From NCBI GenBank assembly GCA_037447655.1, contig JBBHKE010002523.1, positions 250,001-277,617 of the forward strand: a stretch of 27,617 nucleotides of DNA. The letters are read 5' to 3'. How positions within the stretch are numbered: position 1 is the stretch's first letter; the number at the start of each line of letters is the position of its first letter. This DNA comes from Zygnema cylindricum (Eukaryota > Streptophyta > Zygnematophyceae > Zygnematales > Zygnemataceae). Positions 1 to 7,904 of the stretch are shown here, one piece after another. The notes beneath the pieces were generated by a model. It was not told the origin of the DNA and ran no database searches. It saw nothing but the letters and a program-made list of their open reading frames with translations. A program made the translations under genes and the position numbers.

Positions 1-109
1 ATGATGACCTCATGGGTTTGGATATGGAGCCTCCAAACGCAAATCATGCTAGGAAATTTCTGTCCGGAGCTTAGAACGTCGGGGTCGGGGACAATCGCAT
101 GCAACTCCG
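1..109 (+). pseudogene. Ty3/gypsy gag-region fragment (copy A)
   Basis: The frame starting at base 3 reads a short peptide (DDLMGLDMEPPNANHA...) that recurs at 7905-8013. The two copies align over 109 bp without gaps, with 13 differences (about 88% identity). The copy at 7905 continues directly into the gypsy protease and methyltransferase, so this is the same part of a related gypsy element, probably the gag C-terminal region. Both copies carry a TAG in frame at the same place (72-74 here). The fragment ends exactly where a copia LTR begins at base 110. No zinc knuckle or other diagnostic gag motif is visible, so the gag label is inferred from position. Confidence 0.7.
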
Positions 110-453
110 TGCAATTCTGTGTCCTCCATTGGACTACAGAATTCAAGAAGCTTCTAGATAGTATTTAACTAACCCACTTCAAGCCACAACCACTGCTGCC
201 CAAAAAGGCAAACTAACAATTTGACTGCACCCTAGTGGGGGCTGGACTCCTCTGAGTCCGTAGCAAAAATAATCATTGAAAATGGCCAACCAGTCGATAA
301 GTTATAAGGTGGCAATGATGCCAATTTATACAAACTCTCAAAGAGAGAGAGAGGACTATCTACGTGATTTTTCCAAAGTCCTAGTTTTTCCTAGTTCTCT
401 CTTACAACCCCTATCTACTGCCTGTACGATCCAATCAGAACACTGTACAATAC
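110..453 (-). repeat. Truncated copia LTR, subfamily Y (3' LTR remnant)
   Basis: This begins with TG at 110 and matches the first third (window left end) of the full LTR at 1236-2282, including the hairpin GGACTC-N4-GAGTCC (244-259) and a minus-strand TATA box (CCAATTTATA on plus, 321-330). Similarity ends around 450-454. There the LTR sequence jumps into gag sequence equivalent to about 5832. A few shared C residues at the join suggest a microhomology-mediated deletion that removed the rest of the LTR and all of pol. Confidence 0.8.
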
Positions 454-1255
454 CCCATCGGTCCCCTCTTGCTGCTAGAGTTTGAATGCTCTTTCCTCCT
501 CTCCTAATCCCCATTGTGTTTTCTTGCACAAGTATCATCCTGACCACTGTGTTCCATTTCCATGAATTATCAAGCATTTCCTGTACTCCATATACTATTT
601 TCTCGAACTCATCTGGTAACTTCATGATAAGAGTGTTAACTTTCATTTTCATTGTACCTGTGCACCCGGCACTTTACATCTCTATATACTAACAAGAATG
701 ATCATTACAGTAATCTAACATCTTTCCTCCTTTGTAAGTGTAACTCACTAGCTTTTGCTCAGCCAACTAGAGCTCCATAATAGTTCCAGCTCTATAACTC
801 TCCACCAAACTCACCCACAACTCCTCGGCCTTGTAAATGTGAAGATGAGGAGTGGCCAAAGATTGAGTGAGATGCCTGAGAATGAAGTTCTTGGCAGCCA
901 TGTTTACATCCTCCCACATTTGAGTATCGTTCTCCGTGGTCTTCACGGTCGCCGCTCCTGGTACTGTGGCAATAAGAGTAAGGGGTGTCTCCTTCCCTTT
1001 CCCCTTTTCGGACACACTGCTGTCCCCATCATCTGCCTCCTCCGCTGAGGCAACCGTTGCTACAGGAAACCTTACTCCTCCAAATCTTGGTGGAGTTCCC
1101 GAAGGTGGACGTTTCACTTGTCCACTGACGATACCCGAGTATCCATTTTCACACAAAGCTCCCATCATCATGGCTTCCCAATAGATAAATCCAGATCCGT
1201 TGAAGGTGGGCACCCTAGAGGGTGGGCCCATAACCTGCAATTCTGTGTCCTCCAT
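454..1255 (-). pseudogene. Ty1/copia gag remnant (element 1)
   Basis: The minus-strand ATG at 1255 opens MEDTELQVMGPPSR and continues for 162 codons to 767. Beyond that the reading is broken, but homologous gag sequence continues to about 454 (for example KLPDEFEKIVYGVQEM). It is closely related to the gag at 5704-6723. It holds the copia gag core that in active elements forms the virus-like particle, including the helical region around LWVSLVESYRAGTI. The C-terminal gag part, zinc knuckle and pol are missing through the deletion joining 454 to the LTR remnant. The first 20 nt of the ORF lie in the LTR, so the PBS at 1221-1235 is also coding sequence. It is dead as a gene. Confidence 0.8.
1221..1235 (-). 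promoter_or_regulatory. Primer-binding site, half-tRNA iMet type
   Basis: Directly beside the LTR (TG at 1236), the minus strand reads GGTTATGGGCCCACC. Its complement GGTGGGCCCATAACC equals the anticodon stem-loop of plant initiator tRNA-Met, not the usual 3'-acceptor end. This is the priming mode established for Drosophila copia and yeast Ty5. Confidence 0.75.
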
Positions 1256-1369
1256 TAGACTATAGAATTCAGGAAGCCTTTATATAGTATTTAACTAACC
1301 CACTTCAAGCCACAACCACTGCTGCCCAAAAACGCAAACTGACAATTTGACTGCACCCCTGTGCAACTT

Positions 1370-1385
1370 GGACTCCTTTGAGTCC
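1370..1385 (-). other. Leader hairpin GGACTC-N4-GAGTCC
   Basis: A perfect 6-bp inverted repeat with a 4-nt loop lies about 65-80 nt downstream of the TATA box in element sense, next to a conserved run GTAGCAAAAAGAATCACTGA. Equivalent hairpins occur in all copia LTRs here (244-259, 6994-7009, 11150-11163, 20905-20918, 24903-24916). Confidence 0.6.
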
Positions 1386-1448
1386 GTAGCAAAAAGAATC
1401 ACTGAAAACGGCCAACCAGCCGATTAGTTATAGGGTGGCAAAGATGCC

Positions 1449-1456
1449 AATTTATA
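1449..1456 (-). promoter_or_regulatory. Probable TATA box of LTR Y
   Basis: The minus strand reads TATAAATT beside a GA-repeat. The same position in LTR X (7072-7080, TATAAATGG) and in the LTRs at 11005 and 20760 (TATAAAGG) is conserved. The element at 24779 has lost it. This sets U3 to the right and R-U5 (about 200-380 bp) to the left. Confidence 0.55.
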
Positions 1457-2008
1457 CAAACTCTCGAAGAGAGAGAGAGGATTATCTACCTGATTTTTCC
1501 AAAGTCCTAGTTTTTCCTAGTTCTCTCTCACAACCCCTATCTACTGCCTGTACAAACAAATCAGAACAGTGTACAGTACCAGAAAGTACTACTGCCGATG
1601 TATTTTCTGTACGGCCTCTGTACGACAAGGCCATTAGGCGGACGCGTGTCTATTTTCAACTCGTCCGTACGTTCCTCAGAATTCCCGCGACCGAATGTCA
1701 TCTCTCCACGTGGCGCCAGGTCATGCCACGTCACTAAATGCCAAAGTGACCATTTCGAGATTTCGGCGATGATGTGCGCCGTTAGATTTGTCGCGAAATG
1801 GAATCTCAGCCGTAATAAAGACTTGCGAAATATTTGTTTCGTTGTCGAAACAAAATGCGCAATATCCGTTTCAATGTAGTACAGTACTTCGTATTTCGTA
1901 AAACTGCATCTATGCGTGTTGTAAAGAGTTTCAGTTAAATGATTTATGTATAACACAATAGTTTAAATATTAATGAAATCCTATATCTCTTAACGGACTT
2001 CTACGACA

Positions 2009-2080
2009 GACTGGTTATAGCTAACGGCTACGCCGCGCTTTGCCGATCGCGGGTTCGAGTCCTTCCGGACTCAACCTTTT
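2009..2080 (+). other. tRNA-like segment (A-box/B-box) in LTR Y
   Basis: The plus strand holds CTGGTTATAGCTAACGG (A-box-like, 2011-2027) and GGGTTCGAGTCC (2051-2062, B-box consensus), then TTTT at 2077-2080. The T-arm can pair as five bases around a 7-nt loop TTCGAGT, with one mismatch. It is antisense to the retrotransposon. Confidence 0.45.
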
Positions 2081-2126
2081 GTTGAGAGTGACTTAAGTCA
2101 CTTTTTAGTCCTTCCTATGGAGTTGA

Positions 2127-2212
2127 GGCAGCCATGGCTCCATCGCTCTCTCTCTCCTTGAGTGACTACAACAAGTATGGGGGTAAGAGTGAAGAGATGG
2201 AGGCAGACTGCC
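2127..2212. other. Conserved U3 stem-loop in LTR Y
   Basis: The outer arms GGCAGCC (2127-2133) and GACTGCC (2206-2212) enclose a second stem (CTCCAT/ATGGAG plus bulged CTCT/AGAG pairs). The loop contains AGTGACTACAACAAGT. LTRs at 6704-7898 and 24779-25775 keep the loop but use different, still complementary, stem bases. Confidence 0.6.
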
Positions 2213-2282
2213 TGCATTTTCTTTATATGTTTTCCGCTAATTAATTTAGGCCTAGAAAATACAGAAACTACTTATTTCAACA

Positions 2283-2294
2283 CTCTTATTTTCT
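2283..2294 (-). promoter_or_regulatory. Polypurine tract (element 2)
   Basis: The minus strand reads AAAATAAGAG immediately before the 3' LTR start (TGTTG). This is the plus-strand primer position. The tract is weaker than the GGGGAG-containing versions at 11896, 17589 and 25776. Confidence 0.6.
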
Positions 2295-2346
2295 AGTCTA
2301 ATTTTAACTTTTCTTTTAATCCATATTTTTCCCTACAATATTTTAA

Positions 2347-3141
2347 CTATGGAGAGGGCACACGTTTGGTCATCATGTCAGCCACCATTTCCTCATCAGA
2401 TCTATATACAAGATTCACTATTTTATTCTCCACTTTTTCTCTTACAAAACTTAATCTTATTTCCATATGTTTAGCCTTAAAATGGTGTTTTAGATTGGCT
2501 GCAATTTCTATGACCGCTTGATTACCACAAAACACTTCATGCACTCCATCGTTTATATACCCCAGTTCTTGCCGCAAGGACTTGACCCACATCAACTCTT
2601 TCATGGCAGAACAAGAGGCCATGTAATCAGCCTCCATAGTGGACTGAGCAACCACCTTTTGTTGCTTACTGCTCCAACAGCAAACACCTTTCCCAACATA
2701 CAACACATTCCCAGAAGTGCATCGTCTCATAGGTGCGTCCCCATAACTGGCGTCACTCGAAGTAGTGATGTCAGTGTGCTCCCCTCCGAAATGCAACCAT
2801 AACTCTCTAGTTCCCACCAGATACCTCATGACTCTCTTAGCTGCCTCCCAGTCTCTCTTCTTAGTATCATTAAGACTCCTACTGAGTACTCCAACTGCTG
2901 CCGCTATGTCCGGCCTGGTACAGTTCATAAAATAGATTAAACTTCCTACGACCTGTCTATAAGGGATAGACTTCATAAACTCTCTCTCCTCTGGACTCAT
3001 CTGATCATCTAAGATCATCACTCCTCCTACATTTCCATCACTTACTTTTTCCATGTCCATGGGAGTGGTACAACTGTTAGCATTTTCCATATGAAATTTC
3101 TCATGCATTTTACCTATTGTTTCTTTCAGAGTTAGTCTCAT
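2347..3141 (-). pseudogene. Ty1/copia RNase H domain (element 2)
   Basis: A 264-codon open frame ends 65 bp from the LTR. It starts in the RT-RNase H connection (ETIGKMHEKF, then [20 protein letters not shown]). It continues through the RNase H core: DASYGD (first acidic residue), STMEADYMA (the usual E-A-E-Y is read E-A-D-Y), and CGNQAV where family members have C-D-N-Q-A, so a conserved acidic residue reads G. C-terminal KHMEIRLSFVREKV and MVADMMTK are typical copia endings. RNase H removes the RNA template during cDNA synthesis. The frame differs from the upstream RT by a shift near 3140, so it is non-functional. Confidence 0.9.
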
Positions 3142-3916
3142 AATCTTCTTCCCCTATCTCTCTCCATTTGAATCCCCAAAATATATCTTGCCTCCCGTAA
3201 ATCCTTTATATCAAATCTGCTTCTAAGATCTTTCTTTAGCTTATTGATCTTATCGTAAGACTTACTCAATACAAGCAAATTATCCACATAAATTGCAATA
3301 AATATGACACCATTCTCATCTTCAAACATATAGATAGAATGGTCAGAGCTAATCAGGATATATCCCAAACAAGTGAGAAACTCATCTTGTTTGTTATTCA
3401 AGTGTTGAGGAGTCTGCTTCACTCCATATAAGGACTTTATGAGCTTGCAGACGTTGCTCTCTTTTCCTGCCTCCACGAACCCCTCGGGATGCCTCATGAA
3501 AATTTCTTCCTCTAACTCACCATTAAAAAAAGCAGTCTTAATGTCCATCTAGTGGATTTCCATGTCTTCCGCTGTTGCCAAACTAAGGAGAATCCTTACT
3601 GATGGAACCGAATAACAAGAGCAAAAGTCTCCTCATAGTCAATCCCTTTATTTTTGGTAAACCCTTTCGCTACCAATCGAGCCTTATATCTTTCAATGGT
3701 ATTATCTAGGTTCAGTTTTACTTTAAATACCCATTTACACCCAATAAGTTTTTTGTCTGGAGGACAATCCGTTAGCTCCCAAGTATTTGCTTCCATGATC
3801 GAAGCTATCTCATAATTTATGGCTCTGATCCACCTTTCTTTCTCAAGACTTTTTACTGCCTCCGAGTAAGACCGAGGCTCATCTGGGTGAGATAACTTAG
3901 TTACCTTATGAGTGGC
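3138..3916 (-). pseudogene. Ty1/copia reverse transcriptase (element 2), active site altered
   Basis: Frames 3596-3796 (EANTWELTDCPPDKKLIG...) and 3138-3548 (DIKTAFFNGELEEEIFM..., then IFIAIYVDNLLVLSKS) together cover the copia RT. A frameshift lies near 3590-3600, with another near 3140 into RNase H. A stop precedes the first frame at 3914-3916, and an in-frame stop stands where most relatives have Q in IHQMDIK. The catalytic YVDD box reads YVDN, so the second aspartate is lost. Relatives at 12458-14050 and 26513-27313 keep YVDD. It would have copied element RNA into DNA in cytoplasmic particles. Confidence 0.9.
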
Positions 3917-5170
3917 CTATTTTTCTTGTATCCTTTTGCTGCTCCTTCTTCCTCCCTCAAACTTTGAAGCTAGAATGGATGGAAGTCTTAGATTTCTCCT
4001 CACTATCTCATCGGCTCCCTTGTCCATGGGAGCTGATTCTGGTCCCACTTCTTCTATCTCCTCGCAATCCATATGAGTATGTGAGATTTTCGGTAAGTCT
4101 GCTGTATCTTGGATCTCCCGTGAATATGCAATCAAGGTTTCATTCGTGTCCTTTTCGGGAACAAGTGAGTTCTCCTCACTCTCGGACTCAAATCTGATTC
4201 TTATCTTCTTTGTATATTTGAAAGGGTCAAATGACTTCCCTTCATCCATGACAACTAGGTGTTTGACCTGAATGATATCTTTCTTTGCTAAGTCATAAAC
4301 TCTATATCCCTTGACATCCTCATCATATCCCACAAAGTATCGAGGTTTTCCCTTAGCATCTAGTTTCCAGTTTTTCCTATATGTGTCAAGAATGTAAACT
4401 TGGCTACTGGATACTTTGAGGTGTGAGATATCTGGTTTCCTTCCAACCCATCTCTCATAAGGTGTCACTCCCTTTACAGCTAAGGTAAGGACTTTATTCT
4501 TAATGTAATTGGCAAAGTTCATTGCTTTTGCCCAAAATCTCTTTCCTATTTTCTTGTCTGCCAACATACTGCATGCACTATCTCCTAGTGTTCGATTTAG
4601 CCTCTCAGCTACCCCATTTTGTTTCGGGTTTTATGGTATAGTTTTCTGGTGCTGCACTCCCTCATCTCTCAAATATTCCTCAAACTGGTTAGAGGTATAT
4701 TCCCCCCCATTATCACTCCTTATCCACTTAATGGGGGTTTCATGTAACTTCTCACTCCAGGCTTTATATTCTTTGAAGTAAGTTGATGCTTTAGACATTG
4801 TTTTTAGAAAGTAGACTCTAGAGTATCTAGACCAGTCATCGGTTATTGTCATCATAAACATCTTTCCTCCAACCGAAGGAACTTTTGCAGGTCCCCAAAT
4901 ATCTGTGTGGACCAAGTCTAACACTTTCTCACCTTTATATGTGGCGGCTTTGGGAAAGGGAAGTCTGTGAGCCTTACCTTGAGCACAACCACTACAATCA
5001 TCCATCATTTCATTATCCCCAAACTGAATGCCATCTACTACCCCAAGCTTTTTCATTTCCCTTAACCTATCAAAATGCACATGCCCCAACCGCTTATGCC
5101 AAATCATCACCTTAGGAACACCAACATAGTAAGCATTCTTCTTTTCATTACTCAGGTTAAGCCTAAACAT
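3917..5170 (-). pseudogene. Ty1/copia integrase (element 2)
   Basis: Frames 4631-5170 and 3917-4567 are in the same phase, separated by one stop just downstream of HQKTIP. The N-terminal GAG-pre-integrase/zinc part shows WHKRLGHVHFDRL and CSGCAQGK (H-H-C-C). The catalytic core shows the first D (LVHTDIWGP), the second D (IRSDNGGEY) and E (NGVAERLNRTL, read through the stop region). The C-terminal part carries GVTPYERWVGRKPDISHL and a long acidic linker to RT. A stop at 5171-5173 (TAA where relatives have CAA) splits it from the protease. All three catalytic acids are still present, so decay here is by stop codons. Confidence 0.9.
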
Positions 5171-5173
5171 TCC

Positions 5174-5780
5174 TTAGCTACCCTTATCTGTTGTAAAGTA
5201 AACTTCATTACCATACTTAGCTGTAAAGACTCCATTTCTGGTGAATGTATCAAACTCTTTGTCATCTAACACAGACGTAGAGACAAGATTTTTACTCAGC
5301 TGAGGAATGTAAAGTACATCTGAGAATGTTAGTATAAAAGTCTTACCCTCCACTAAGACTTTCAGATCTACTGATCCCACTAGATCTATAGTAACCACTC
5401 TCCCATCCCCATACTTTATCTCTACAGTAGGAATCTTTCTTAACTTAGTGAAGAGTTCTTTATCACGACACATATGCATGGATGCACCTGAGTCGATGAT
5501 CCACCCTTCCTGTTGATCTTCCCGGATTGCTCCAAGGGCACACTTCTGCCTCTGACGAATCTCCTTCTCCTCCAGACTCTCGTCAAGAAGAAGCTCCCCA
5601 TCCTCCTCAAAGGACTCATCCTCGGTTTCTCCTGACACTTTTGTTACCACAAGTGCCTTTTTCTTCCCTCCGGAAGAACCCCCTACACATTTCTCTTGGA
5701 GCCTCAGCTCTGATAGCTTGACACAATCTGCGATAAAGTGTCCCGACTTTTTGCAATAATGACAAAGACCGTTTGGGGCC
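5174..5780 (-). pseudogene. Ty1/copia zinc knuckle and protease (element 2)
   Basis: Upstream of the 158-codon frame ending at 5174, the same phase reads CHYCKKSGHFIADC, an intact CCHC knuckle (C-x2-C-x4-H-x4-C) that binds RNA in active particles. A charged linker (ESFEEDGELLLDESLEE) follows. Then comes the retropepsin GWIIDSGASMHMC, with the catalytic D-S-G intact and the second half around LSDVLYIPQLSKNLVSTSVL, as usual for copia. The knuckle is out of frame with the main gag frame because of a one-base shift at a run of five C/G (5786-5790). Confidence 0.85.
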
Positions 5781-6723
5781 TCTGTCCCCCAGAATGATCT
5801 TTTTCCCCTCTATAAGGTTTCTTCGGGTCCTTCCCCCATCGGTCCCCTCCTGCTGCTAGAGCTTGAATGCTTTTTCCTCCTCTCCTAATCTCCATTGTGT
5901 TTTCCTGCACAAATATCAACCTAACTACTGTGTTCCATTTCCGTGAACTATCAGGCATTCCCTGTACTCGGTGCACTATGTTTTTGAACTCATCTGGTAA
6001 TTTTATGAGAAGGGTGTTAAATTTCATTTTCATTGTACTTGTCCACCCGGCACTTTCCATTTTCATATACAAACAACAAAGATCATTACAGTAATCTAAC
6101 ATCTTTCCTCCTTTGTAAGTGTAACTCACTAGCTTTAGCTCAGCCAACTGGAGCTCCTGAATAGTTCCAGCTCTATAAATCTCCACCAAACTCACCCACA
6201 ACTCCTCGGCCTTGTATATGTGAAGATGAGGAGTGGCCAAACCTTGAGTGAGGTGCCTCAAAATGAAGTTCTTGGCAGCCATGTTTACATCATCCCACAT
6301 TTGAGTATCGTTCTCCACAGTCTTCACGGTCGCCGCTCTCGATACTGTGGCAATAGGAGTGAGGGGTGTCTCCTTCTCTTTCCCCTTTTCGGACACACTG
6401 CTGTCCTCATCATTTGCCTTCTCCGCTGAGGCAGCCTTTGTTGCAGAAAACCTTACTCCCCCAAATCCTGGTGGAGTTCCCGAAGGTGGACGTTTCACTT
6501 GTCCACTGACGATACCCCAGTATCGTTTTTCACACAAAGCTCCCATCATCATGGCTTCCCAATAACCAGGTGGCGGACATCTCACTTGTCCCGAAACAAT
6601 TCCCCATAAGTGTTTCTCAAAAAGCAATCCCGCCATCGTAAACTCCCAATAGGTGAAGTCTGTTCCATCGAACATAGGCACCCTAGATGGTGGGCCCATA
6701 ACCTGAAACTCTGAGACCTCCAT
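5704..6723 (-). pseudogene. Ty1/copia gag (element 2), chimeric N-terminus
   Basis: The minus-strand ATG at 6723 lies 20 nt inside the LTR; MEVSEFQVMGPPSR crosses the PBS. Residues 26-54 (YWEFTMAGLLFEKHLWGIV...) are followed immediately by a second version of the same block (YWEAMMMGALCEKRYWGIV...). The junction is at about 6564, next to CCCAATA. The first block resembles the gag at 20510-20698. The second matches the gag at 767-1255. So the gene joins gag heads of two subfamilies and duplicates about 29 residues. The middle shows the copia gag region (KAEELWVSLVEIYRAGTI). The frame leaves register at 5786-5790, before the zinc knuckle. Confidence 0.85.
6689..6703 (-). promoter_or_regulatory. 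Primer-binding site, half-tRNA iMet type
   Basis: GGTTATGGGCCCACC on the minus strand touches the LTR end at 6704. It gives fifteen bases complementary to the initiator tRNA-Met anticodon arm, identical to the PBS at 1221-1235. It is in frame with gag and encodes part of Q-V-M-G-P-P. Confidence 0.75.
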
Positions 6724-6993
6724 TGGCCCTCAGAGTATGCAGATCCAAAAGAAGCTAATCTAGATAGTGCCGACTCCAAGTTGATATAAACCCAAATGAC
6801 TGACCCCTTGACAGTCAAAACCCCAATATAGATTTACCCCTGTGAAATAACACTTTCTGTGTGCTCAGTTCCACCACAGAATGCAAAGTTAGAATATGAG
6901 ATTTGGACACATTCACCCACTTTGACTTTCCCTTATAAATACAACCACCCTGGCAGACAAAAAACTTTGACCGACTACACCTTTGTGTAGCTT

Positions 6994-7009
6994 GGACTCC
7001 CCTGAGTCC
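6994..7009 (-). other. Leader hairpin GGACTC-CCCT-GAGTCC (LTR X)
   Basis: A perfect 6-bp stem with a CCCT loop (AGGG in element sense), about 63-78 nt downstream of the TATA box. GCAGCAAAAAGAATCACTGA follows it, the same flank as in the other subfamilies. Confidence 0.6.
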
Positions 7010-7071
7010 GCAGCAAAAAGAATCACTGAAAATGGTCAAGTAAATTGATAGTTATGGCTGCCCAAAGTTTG

Positions 7072-7080
7072 CCATTTATA
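7072..7080 (-). promoter_or_regulatory. Probable TATA box of LTR X
   Basis: The minus strand reads TATAAATGG, about 375 bp from the LTR's gag-side end, at the same place as in LTRs Y and 11005/20760. Confidence 0.55.
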
Positions 7081-7631
7081 CAGGGTGCTCTCTGGGAGAG
7101 GCAGCTGCCTACCCAAAATTTATCTAAGTCCTATTCCCTCTCTAAAACTCTATCTACTGAAGTACGGCACCAATCAAATTACTGTATCGTACATAAAAGT
7201 ACATGTGCCGGTGTACTTTATGTACGGACATTGTACGACATGGCCAAAATGTCGACACGTGTCATATCCGGATTTGTTCCCGTAATCTCCGGAGTTGCCG
7301 CAATCCAATGTAGTGTTACCACGTGTCACTTAATGTGTCAGTGATCGCAAACCGCCAAAATCGTACGCCGCGATCTCGGCATCTTTTGCGGCCGTCCGAT
7401 CAAATTTGGATTTCAATCGCGGCCGTCATAAATACCTGCGCGGTATTCTTTCCGGCGTCAAACAAACCGCGCGGTATTTATTTCGTAATCGTACCGTACG
7501 TCATACTTTCCACAACTGTTTCTATGCAGTATGCATATAGTTCTAGTTAAATGAATTATTCTTATTGTAACTATTTAAATAAATATCATACCTCATAATA
7601 TCTAATACAATTTAGACTATCTGGATAAGAC

Positions 7632-7700
7632 TACCGGTTATTGCGGGTGTTTCAAATGGCAGGTACCAGGATCAAATCTTGGACCTGGCAAAACTATCTT
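7632..7700 (+). other. tRNA-like segment in LTR X
   Basis: CCGGTTATTGCGGG (A-box-like) is followed by a T-arm-like hairpin CCAGG-ATCAAAT-CTTGG (five pairs including one G-T, 7-nt loop). TTTT follows at about 7699. It sits at the same relative place as the segments at 2009, 11689, 21445 and 25491. Confidence 0.45.
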
Positions 7701-7751
7701 TTAGAGAAAACCCCCTATAAAACAACTGTCTGTCTCCCTCTAGACAGCACA

Positions 7752-7834
7752 GGCAGCCATGGCTAACTCCTCCTCCAGTCTTCAGTGACTGCGACAAGTG
7801 TGGGGACTTGAGGAGGAGTTAGAGGCAGGCTGTC
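7752..7834. other. Conserved U3 stem-loop in LTR X
   Basis: The outer arms are GGCAGCC (7752-7758) and GGCTGTC (7828-7834). The inner stem is 13 perfect pairs, CTAACTCCTCCTC (7763-7775) with GAGGAGGAGTTAG (7810-7822), extended by AGTC/GACT. The loop contains AGTGACTGCGACAAGT. The stem sequence differs from LTR Y and LTR 4 but pairing is kept. Confidence 0.7.
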
Positions 7835-7904
7835 AATATCTACTATTTTGCTTTTTATTTTGCAATCTCTAGACCTAGAAAATACTTGAATTCCAATAGA
7901 GATG

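Larger units (their letters stand above)
1236..2282 (-). repeat. Full copia LTR, subfamily Y (1,047 bp), shared by two element bodies
   Basis: The plus strand begins TGCAATTCTG and ends TTTCAACA, so the element-sense LTR runs TGTTG...CA. The left side abuts a PBS (5'-LTR context). The right side abuts a purine-rich tract and an RNase H frame (3'-LTR context). One LTR therefore serves two bodies, as produced by unequal LTR-LTR recombination. Element-sense parts are: a stem-loop (2212-2127), a tRNA-like segment (2009-2080), a G-box CACGTG (1707-1712), GA-rich sequence, a TATA box (1456-1449), a leader hairpin (1385-1370), and the gag ATG (1255). Confidence 0.85.
110..7898 (-). mobile_element. 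Composite Ty1/copia structure: LTR remnant, gag remnant, LTR, gag-pol body, foreign LTR
   Basis: Reading leftwards from 7898, the order is LTR of subfamily X, PBS, gag, zinc knuckle, protease, integrase, RT, RNase H, polypurine tract, LTR of subfamily Y, PBS, partial gag, partial LTR of subfamily Y. This is the copia gene order on the minus strand. The two LTRs bounding the main body (1236-2282 and 6704-7898) are clearly diverged from one another, unlike the near-identical pair expected from one integration. The flanks CTCCG (105-109) and GAGAT (7899-7903) do not match. The simplest reading is recombination between separate copia insertions. All coding parts are broken by stops or frameshifts. 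Confidence 0.8.
6704..7898 (-). repeat. Copia LTR, subfamily X (1,195 bp, 5' LTR)
   Basis: It begins TGAAACTCTG beside the PBS. It ends near TTCCAATA at 7898, where relatives end CAACA, so the terminal CA is taken to be mutated to TA. The right boundary is set by the start of gypsy sequence shared with 1-109. In element sense it holds a stem-loop (7834-7752), a tRNA-like segment (7632-7700), two G-boxes (7320-7325, 7256-7261), a TATA box (7080-7072), and a leader hairpin (7009-6994). It differs strongly from LTR Y at the other end of the same body. No partner LTR of subfamily X is in the window. Confidence 0.75.

Noticed and set aside
1-109. 1-109 and 7905-8013 as a very long target-site duplication
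   Set aside because: Copia integrase makes 5-bp duplications, and the copies differ at 13 positions; two gypsy copies explain it better.
1561-1956. ORFs within LTRs (for example 1561-1956, 7045-7344, 11487-11717)
   Set aside because: They lie in U3/R sequence, differ between paired LTRs, and encode nothing recognisable.
2009-2080. A functional tRNA gene
   Set aside because: No acceptor stem or anticodon stem can be completed; the same degenerate segment recurs in every LTR, so it is a repeat-borne tRNA-like piece.
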